DNA of 64,000 nucleotides, taken from the NCBI GenBank assembly GCA_030770535.1, contig JASVEC010000018.1, forward strand, positions 868,001 to 932,000, in the 5' to 3' direction. The notes under the pieces were generated by a model that ran no database searches, was not told where the DNA came from, and saw only the letters and a program-made list of their open reading frames with translations. Every line of letters starts with the position of its first letter. Within the stretch, counting starts at the first letter, position 1. Of the stretch, positions 57,363-64,000 are shown in pieces. This stretch comes from Batkoa obscura (lineage: Eukaryota; Entomophthoromycota; Entomophthoromycetes; Entomophthorales; Batkoaceae). Both the position numbers and the translations under genes were made by a program.

Positions 57363-57561
57363 TGGGGATGTATTTTTTGTTTAAGAACTTTACTAACAAT
57401 CTCCACTCAAATAGCATTTGGGGATGTATTTTTGTATTTAAGAATTTTACTGACGATTTTTCCACATAAATAGCGCTTAAAAAATGGAAAAATAATGAAA
57501 CTAAAAAAAACAGCCCCATTTAAAAAATTAAAAAAGTAATGAAATCAAAAAAACATCCCTA
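57363..57561 (+). mobile_element. TGGGG-family MITE interrupted by another copy
   Basis: The outer copy is split after its CTCAAATAGCA segment. It resumes with AAAAAAGTAATGAAATC and ends CATCCCTA; TA lies on both sides. Confidence 0.85.
57419..57518 (+). mobile_element. TGGGG-family MITE nested in another
   Basis: A complete 100-bp copy (TGGGGATG...CAGCCCCA) with TT on both sides lies inside the copy described above, in the same orientation. Confidence 0.88.
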
Positions 57562-57884
57562 TATATAGAAGTTTAAACACTAGCTAAAATAAGAAAAAGG
57601 GTGTTAATCTGTATCTTATACATAGTATATATTTATGCCTTTAGTTCTGAAAATTAGTATCAACAAGGAATTATACTTATAACACTTATCCTTAATTAGA
57701 AAATTTAGAATAAATCAAATCTGCAGTAACAGTGAAGTTTGAGTATGAGGTTAAACATAAGGATTGAACTACTTGTAAACTTGGTTTTATTGTATAAAGG
57801 AGTAAGTGAAAGATCCACAAATGAAAAATCAATATTTTTAATAATTAAGCAGTACTTGTACATACTAAACTTTATCTGGCTTCC
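57562..57884. other. Intergenic
   Basis: About 320 bp between the nested MITEs and the second decayed LITAF copy. Nothing recognised. Confidence 0.5.
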
Positions 57885-58275
57885 AGCTTATTTGGCAATA
57901 TCAACGATTTAATCACAGAAAGACAATGATGAGCCCGAAGATAGAAAGAATTTTTAAACATTAAAACCCTCAAAAGATGGTAGAGAAGGTGAAAATAATC
58001 ACAACGATACGATCTAAGAATCTCCAAGATAAAAAGATGCAAAAAAAAGGGAAAAAATCAACTTAAGTAAAATGTTTCAAATCCAGTTCGACAAAAACCC
58101 TTGGTAATTATCTGAATATCTTCAAAGGGAGAAATTTAAATTGCTACCCATCTGTTTAATAACTGTAAAACTTATGGTTGCTTGACAGAGACAACCTAGT
58201 TTGAATGACACAATCCAATGAGATTGCATAATGGTACGGAAGGAGTAATAAGTAACTGTTCAGCTTTATACCTCA
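57885..58275 (-). pseudogene. Decayed LITAF-like copy 2
   Basis: Remnants on the minus strand include a VAI-ISPFEDIQIITK segment, equivalent to the first zinc knuckle, and HHCLSV near the end, equivalent to HHCPSC. It is the most eroded of the three copies. Confidence 0.5.
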
Positions 58276-58602
58276 CGGTTTTGACACTAATTAGTTAAAA
58301 AGTTAGAAAATTAACATGGACAAAATGAAGTTTTTGTTGTATTTGTAATTCAAAAAATCCATAGCCTCAATTTCAATAATTGGTTGTTATTTTGTAGGGT
58401 TTATATTTAATTTGTGGATCTAGGAACAATCAAGACTAAAGAAATAGAACTTTAATCGTAAACTGATCAATAATAAGAATAAAGTTACTTTTATCGTTTA
58501 GCTTCAATATATAAGTAGATACATATGAATTCAATAAATGAATACTATATATTATCATTCATCAAGGCAGCGTACTGAGTTGTATTCTACCCAGCCTCCA
58601 AC

Positions 58603-59006
58603 CTATTCAGCAACAGCAACAACCCGATTACAAGAAGGACAATGATGAATCTGGTCATAATAAGGTCCATATCCGACGATCAAAACGACTGTAAGGAAAA
58701 CAAATAGAAGCAATAAGAATATGGTATAATATGCCTCAAATGATCCTAAAGCGAAGATAATTGAAAGAGAACAGAAGAGGAAAGCGAGTAAAGTTATAAA
58801 TAAGCTAAGCCTAGGCTCATACCAAATCTTAGTAGTTACTTCTTTATCTTCAAACGGGCAGATTAAAACTGCTATACCCCTTCTGGATAATTGTAGAATT
58901 TCGGGTTGGTTTATAAGTATCGTTTTTTTTGAATAGGATGGTATGGTTGACTTAATAATGGTGGGGAATGTGTAAATTTGGCACTTTCAATATTTGAGTA
59001 ATTCAT
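58603..59006 (-). pseudogene. LITAF-like copy 3, one frame change
   Basis: It starts MNYSNIESAKFTHSPP. Near a run of eight A bases (about 58922-58930 on plus) the frame changes, and the rest reads ILINQPEILQLSRRGIAVLI, CPFEDKEVTTK, a long hydrophobic segment and HHCPSCNRVVAVAE. Apart from that one spot the gene looks whole, so a sequencing error in the A-run or recent decay are both possible. It is closest to the intact gene at 62904-63308. Confidence 0.7.
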
Positions 59007-59394
59007 AGATCTTTGATTTTGATGATTATTTTTTTGACTAACCTAGTTAAATTTGGTTCATTTTTATTTATATCACCACTAATTTGCTATTATATCATTT
59101 TTTTCATAGTTCAACTTTTTGAGACTACTAGTTTAAGGCCAAGTGGCAAAAGATCTTTGATTAAAGTAATTGCAATGGTGCCAAGACAAGTTGTTTTTTT
59201 GTGGAATAGAGTTTTTTGAGTAACTAAATTTAAGTTTGGCTTCAATATTAGGGGCTTTGTTGCCTAGCGTATCGTAAATTTTCCAAAGTTTTTATAATGA
59301 TGGCTGCAGGCTGTAATAGAAAAGCTATCTTTTTCCAAAGTTGTTAACTTTCGAGAAAAAAATTCAATTAAATAAACATATTTAGATTAAAAAC

Positions 59395-59612
59395 CTAAGC
59401 AAGTTTAAAAGATGAGTTGAAATTGAAAGTAAAAATTTTCAATTACTTTTTATCTATTTCCTATGTAGTGTAAAACCTCAAAACGTTTCATGAATCATTC
59501 TAAAATCAAGTAAAAAAGTAAATATTTTTATAGCACTTAGTGCTTACTTGTGATTTTTACAAAATTAAATTGAATAAAGTTTGAATTGAGCTTTGAACTA
59601 ACCCATAACTGG
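59395..59612 (-). repeat. Dispersed repeat, about 220 bp, copy B
   Basis: The reverse complement aligns with 53745-53965: ATTCAAACTTTATT, TTACACTACATAGG and TTTTAAACTTGC occur in the same order. It includes a near-palindrome AGCACTTAGTGCT. Confidence 0.65.
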
Positions 59613-59722
59613 TCTTCACATTACAGCATTACAGCTACTAGAAAGTGAAAGTGGGTATTTTGTACTAATAAAAAATAGTCAATACTTAATTGTTAGTTAT
59701 AATGAAACAATGAGTTATTATA

Positions 59723-59841
59723 CAGCGTTTTCTAAAATGATCAGGTTAAAAAAATAAGTCAAAAAACCAACCTCATTTAAGTTCATGTGTGCACTAACTA
59801 AATATTCATTTTTTTAACCTGATCATTTCAGAGAATGATGC
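59723..59841. mobile_element. Putative MITE with long terminal inverted repeats
   Basis: The sequence AAATGATCAGGTTAAAAAAA near the left end is matched perfectly in inverted orientation near the right end (TTTTTTTAACCTGATCATTT). The similarity extends outward more weakly to CAGCGTTTTCT / CATCATTCTCT. About 50 bp of unrelated sequence lies between the arms. Only one copy is seen here and it is unrelated to the TGGGG family. Confidence 0.6.
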
Positions 59842-59951
59842 AATATTATTTTTAACTAGAAAATTTAGGATTCAAATTGCTCTTTTAGTAACATCACTTT
59901 TTTAGCCCAAATTTTGCAACATATTAGGCATCCTTGGCTAATAACAAAGTA

Positions 59952-60042
59952 TGATGTTTTAGTTTTATTTTTCTATTTTTTAAGCGCTGTTTGAGTGAAA
60001 AAGATTGTTGGTAAAATTCTTAAGCAAAAGAATACATCTTCA
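59952..60042 (-). mobile_element. TGGGG-family MITE, shortened end
   Basis: TGATG at the left lacks three bases; the right end is CATCTTCA with TA flanks. Confidence 0.75.
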
Positions 60043-61206
60043 TATTCTTTAAGTTTAATAAAATTTATAAAAAATAAAACGATTGGCTTGTATTCAATAT
60101 TTTATTTTAGAAATTATTGATAAACAAACGGTAATGTAAACTGAAACTATTAAACACTGAGCTTCATGTATTTGTTTATTAGTAGCAATATTAAATAAAC
60201 ATAGTATTTAATAAATATCATCTACAATTCTGATTTTTAATACTAACTATATATTAACCTTAGGTTTTTTTAACTACTTGTCAATCAAACAGTTTCTTAT
60301 ATTAAAGGCCTTTAAAATTACAAAAGTGGCCGAGAATCAAATATTATAGAGGTTTAAAGAATGAGGATGTACCAAGAACCTTCACAATGACATCTAATCC
60401 AAGCACTAGATGAATTTCAATTATTTTGGGTTAACCTTGGTTCTAGGGTATAGGTATGGGAATTCTTTGAATAAGAATTTTTATGTCACTCTACTACCAG
60501 GGCTTTGAAGGGAGATAAAGCAATTAGCTTTAAACTTATAACTAGTTTTAATATGGCTTTGGTTTTAATTCTAATAGTAGCTTAAATATTTGCATTAACC
60601 TTTCCTCTATTATTAACTTTGATAAAAATTATCATTAATATTAACTTAAAGTATCATCTGATACATAGATATATTATTACATATATATCATGGTTAATAA
60701 TACCAGATAATGTTACTTTAAAATGATCTTATAACAAATTAAAGCCATTCTAAAGATGTCTTACTTTGCTAATTGCATATATAAATTCATTAAGACTAGT
60801 CAATTTAAAATTAATTTTGTATGGTTTTATTAAAACATAACAAGAAGTTAAATACCAATTTTAGGTTGAATTTAAATTTTCGTTATGAATAAATAGTTAA
60901 GTAGCTCCAATTAGACCTTAAATCCCTATATTACTTTAAATAAAGTAAATCAAAGGCATTTATGAACATCAAAAAATAAAGTGTTAGGAAAAACCTTGAG
61001 TAGCCCGCTCCAAGGAAATCTAGGAAGCGGTTTAGAAAGTAGTTTAAGGGAACTTTATGATGAAAGAAATTTACGTTATTACTTTTTTAATAATCTTATC
61101 ACCAATAGTTAGCTTAATCTGTATTAGTTAGCACATTCATTTTCATGCTAAATAGAAACTAAAAAGTATATAAAGAAAATAGGTTTGATAGCACAGATAA
61201 TTAGAA

Positions 61207-61629
61207 ATGTATTATTCAACAGAAGATAAAATTCAATTCATTGTCTGCTTTATCCTCTTCCTTGCCTGGTTCTTATGTATGATCCCAGTAAGGATAGCCC
61301 AATGGAAAGCTAATGATGGCTTTGATATTAATAATCCTCGTGAACAATATAAAACTTTACCAGGATTTGCACAACGCGCTCTATATGCTCATAACAACAT
61401 AAATGAAGGTTTTGTGTGGTTTGCTTTTTCTATACTGGCAAATAAAATTGGTAATGGTAATGAAACTGCAGCAGCTTTACTTGCTTTAATTTATCTTATT
61501 ACTAGATTGATTTTTATTCCGGCTTATATATTTGATAAAGCATCAATTCGTGCTGTTGCTTTCATAATTGGTTTTTTAGCCAATCTTATACTTTTTATTG
61601 TTCCACTCGTATCAAACTCAATTTACTAA
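61207..61629 (+). CDS. MAPEG-family membrane protein
   Basis: 140 residues with four hydrophobic spans (about 8-28, 66-84, 85-105, 112-135). Family marks are INNPREQ at 41-47 and RALYAHNNINEGF at 57-69, which match the NNPR and RAxxAHxNxxE patterns of MAPEG proteins. The animal members are trimeric glutathione-dependent transferases or peroxidases of the endoplasmic reticulum and nuclear envelope. The fungal members are mostly uncharacterised, so substrate is unknown. The gene is intronless and its length is typical. Confidence 0.85.
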   Translation: MYYSTEDKIQFIVCFILFLAWFLCMIPVRIAQWKANDGFDINNPREQYKTLPGFAQRALYAHNNINEGFVWFAFSILANKIGNGNETAAALLALIYLITRLIFIPAYIFDKASIRAVAFIIGFLANLILFIVPLVSNSIY

Positions 61630-62135
61630 TTTACTATCCTCTTTCTCTTTGACTTGGATTATGATCCCCAACCCATGTAGATAAAGGGATGTCCCTATAA
61701 TGCATATTTCATTTGATGCTATAAAAATAAACTATCATATAAATATGACACAGCTCCAATCTCCTAAGATTTTAAAAGTCTACTACGAAAAATTTAAATA
61801 AACCTTAAACAGGTGGTTTGATCATTTAAAAACCAAGGTGCTTTATTTAAGCTTTTACCTAAAAAATGTAATAATCATATACACTATTGTGCTTATTTTT
61901 AAGTTTCTTGTCGTTGATAATAAAAAGTAGTGTACAGATGTTGTAATAACTAAAATTAAATTTTGATTTTAACTAATTCACCAAATAAATTTTTTATCTA
62001 CACTCAAAATAAGTAGTGGTTTATTTTATCTATAAAGAGTATAAATTAAAAGATCGATAATACTGAACATCAAATATAGTAAGGAAAATATATGGAAGGT
62101 GATGAATCAAATTAAAAGATAACCAAACAAAGAGA

Positions 62136-62230
62136 TGGGGGTGTTTTTTTTCGGTTTTGTTACTTTTTCCATTTTTTAAACGCTATTTGAGTAGAAAGAT
62201 TATTAATAAAATTTTTAAAAAAACATCTCT
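62136..62230 (-). mobile_element. TGGGG-family MITE, diverged
   Basis: TGGGGGTG at the left; the right part is shortened (ACATCTCTG). Confidence 0.78.
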
Positions 62231-62297
62231 GGATGTTATCCTAATGTTCTAAAACTTTGCACTTATTTTTTAGCATAAGATTTAAAAGTAAATGATA

Positions 62298-62396
62298 TGT
62301 GGATGTATTTTTGTGTTTAAGAATTTTACTACAAATTTTCCACTCAAATAGCACTTAAAAATGGAAAAAATAATGAAGTCAAAAAAAACACTCTCA
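62298..62396 (+). mobile_element. TGGGG-family MITE, 99 bp
   Basis: TGTGGATG...ACTCTCA with TA flanks. Confidence 0.83.
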
Positions 62397-62546
62397 TATA
62401 ACATACCTTTATTTTATTAAATATATTTTCTGTTTTAATCCGCTAATTTAATAAAATTATACTAAATATTTTTACACGTTTGTTTAAAATTATCAGCTCT
62501 TGATTAAATATGTTAATAAAACGATAACTTATATTTTATTATTATA

Positions 62547-62645
62547 TGAGGATTTTTTTTTGGCTTCATTACTTTTTTCATTTTTAAGCGCTATTTGAAC
62601 AGGAAAGTTGCTAGTAAAATCCCTAAATACAGAAATACATTCCCA
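62547..62645 (-). mobile_element. TGGGG-family MITE, 99 bp
   Basis: TGAGGATT...CATTCCCA with TA flanks. Confidence 0.85.
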
Positions 62646-62903
62646 TATACTTGTATACTCAAAATTTTTATAGCTTATAGTATGAAATTCACTATTTCCT
62701 TGTAATCTATGATATAATCCTAACGTTTATTTTAAAAAATAATATCATACTATCATTTTTAAAAATAAAGTCCTTAAAGTCAATAAAAAAAGCATAAACT
62801 AGTTAAAGTGTTAACTTTATTTAATAACTTGTAAATAAAAGTCATAATATTACTATTAGCTGAGATATGATATTTACACCGCATTTTAACTTCAACCATA
62901 TAA

Positions 62904-63308
62904 TCACTTGGCAGTAGCAACAATTCGATCACAAGAAGGGCAGCGATGAATTTGGAGGTAAAGAAAATCTTTATTGAAGATATAAAATCCTAAAAGATAC
63001 CAAAAGATGGTATAATAGAATATAAAAGCACCTGACACTAAAGACAGCAAGGGCAAAAGAGTTAAAAGGAAAACAAGGAAAAAAACAATTGCGCTAGAAA
63101 ACACCCTAAACCCGGACTCATAGCTAATCTCAGTAGTTACTTCCTTATTTTCGAATGGACAAACTAAAATGGCTACTCCCCTTCTACTTAGTTCTAAGAT
63201 TTCAGGTTGTCTTATAAGTATAGTTTGATTTGAATGAGATGAACCAATTGCCATATATGATGGTGGAGATTGATTCAATTTGCCACTTTCAACATCTATG
63301 TTATCCAT
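62904..63308 (-). CDS. LITAF-like zinc-binding membrane protein C
   Basis: 134 residues on the minus strand. A PPSY motif lies at 15-18. The LITAF domain starts ILVCPFENKEVTTEISYESG (C50), has a long hydrophobic region at about 68-110 and ends HRCPSCDRIVATAK. The hydrophobic region is twice the usual length and could form a hairpin. A TATA box lies about 65 bp upstream. It is the intact counterpart of the three decayed copies between 56.9 and 59.0 kb. Confidence 0.83.
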   Translation of the reverse strand: MDNIDVESGKLNQSPPSYMAIGSSHSNQTILIRQPEILELSRRGVAILVCPFENKEVTTEISYESGFRVFSSAIVFFLVFLLTLLPLLSLVSGAFIFYYTIFWYLLGFYIFNKDFLYLQIHRCPSCDRIVATAK

Positions 63309-63370
63309 AAGTTTTTGACTTTAAAAATTACTTTAGAATTAAACTGTTATTTTTTTTTCTTTCTTTCTTT

Positions 63371-63377
63371 CTTTATA
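63371..63377 (-). promoter_or_regulatory. TATA box (TATAAAG on minus)
   Basis: It adjoins the (TTTC)n tract upstream of the start codon at 63308. Confidence 0.5.
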
Positions 63378-63640
63378 TATTGTTACAATACGGTTTTTTA
63401 TTTTAAATATTTAACTTTACAGGTTTAAGATCACATGACAAAAGATGTCTTAAAGTAAATGAAAAAGCTCTAATATTTTCATCAGTTTTAAGGGAACTGC
63501 CAATGTAGGTTTGAAGATATAAGTTGATGTAAAGATGCAAAATGTATGTCTAATCATTAACAATTATAAGGAAATGCCAATAACTGAGCAAATGTCTCGA
63601 GTTCTTAAGCTAGTTTACATCTTTAAATTACATTAATATA

Positions 63641-63741
63641 TGGGAGTGTTTTTTTTGACTTCATTATTTTTTCCACTTTTTAAGCGCTATTTGAGTGGAG
63701 AATTTGTTGATAAAATTCTTAAACACAAAAATATATCCCCA
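63641..63741 (-). mobile_element. TGGGG-family MITE, 101 bp
   Basis: TGGGAGTG...TATCCCCA with TA flanks; among the best-preserved copies. Confidence 0.9.
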
Positions 63742-64000
63742 TATATTTTTAAAAGATACTAAGTTACTGGAGAAAGTATCATCTTATTTTCTATTTAAAA
63801 GTTAGTCAATATTTTTTAAGATTGTAAGCTTGATAGCTTTAATGAAAAGCAGTAAAATTTCCTTACTCCTAAAAATTAAGTATGGTCAATATGTGTGTTA
63901 TGTATGGGGTCAATACCATCTTATTCAAACAACCAACTGAATGTAAAGTTGTTACAAATTTAACCAATAGAAATCAATAAAACGTCATAAAAAATTTAAG

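Larger units (their letters stand above)
59007..61206. other. Intergenic with repeats
   Basis: 2.2 kb containing dispersed repeat copy B (59395-59612), a small inverted-repeat element (59723-59841) and a MITE (59952-60042). No gene was recognised. Confidence 0.55.
61630..62903. other. Intergenic with three MITEs
   Basis: MITEs lie at 62136-62230, 62298-62396 and 62547-62645 in alternating orientation. No gene was recognised. Confidence 0.55.
63309..64000. other. Intergenic, window end
   Basis: It contains the promoter of the LITAF-like gene, a (TTTC)n tract near 63353-63373 and a MITE at 63641-63741. The remainder shows nothing recognisable. Confidence 0.5.

Overview
The window looks like nuclear DNA of an early-diverging filamentous fungus. 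It is very AT-rich, with introns mostly 43-61 nt long (GT...AG), TATA boxes 50-90 nt upstream of many start codons, small secreted proteins, seven-transmembrane receptors and LITAF-like zinc proteins. Low GC together with expanded receptors and secreted families resembles Entomophthoromycotina such as Conidiobolus. That placement is an inference from gene content and not a demonstrated identity.

Layout. 0.2-2.3 kb: a MIC12-like MICOS subunit and the ribosome-biogenesis gene RRS1. 3.2-14.2 kb: six head-to-tail copies of a Tc1/IS630-type transposase gene. Two are open and four are decayed, and every copy that can be read carries Asn instead of the first catalytic Asp. 14.9-28.3 kb: a cluster of secreted proline/tyrosine-rich (PPSY-repeat) proteins sharing TATA promoters, a DY motif after the signal peptide and a C-terminal Tyr. 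30.4 kb: tRNA-Leu(AAG). 32.6-37.0 kb: two paralogous GPCR genes. 38.7-42.6 kb: a TFIIIC90/Sfc9-like gene and an NSA1/WDR74 gene that converge and overlap. 44.3 kb: a LITAF-like gene. 47-53 kb: a Cys-rich secreted protein, a disordered Ser-rich protein, and a CBM19-like secreted protein with a decayed paralogue. 54-55.7 kb: a PROPPIN autophagy protein with nine exons. 56.3-63.3 kb: further LITAF-like genes and three decayed copies, plus a MAPEG membrane protein.

Throughout, a ~100-bp MITE with TGGGGATGT/ACATCCCCA ends is present in about 32 copies, mostly at TA sites, including one nested in another, one in a transposase relic and one in a CBM19 pseudogene. No virus-like element, CRISPR array or operon was seen. 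Housekeeping genes (RRS1, NSA1, TFIIIC, tRNA) serve ribosome and Pol III functions; the lineage-specific material consists of tandemly duplicated secreted proteins, receptors, LITAF proteins and the transposase-derived array.

All exon boundaries were read by eye from splice consensus, reading-frame continuity and family conservation; none has been tested against transcripts.
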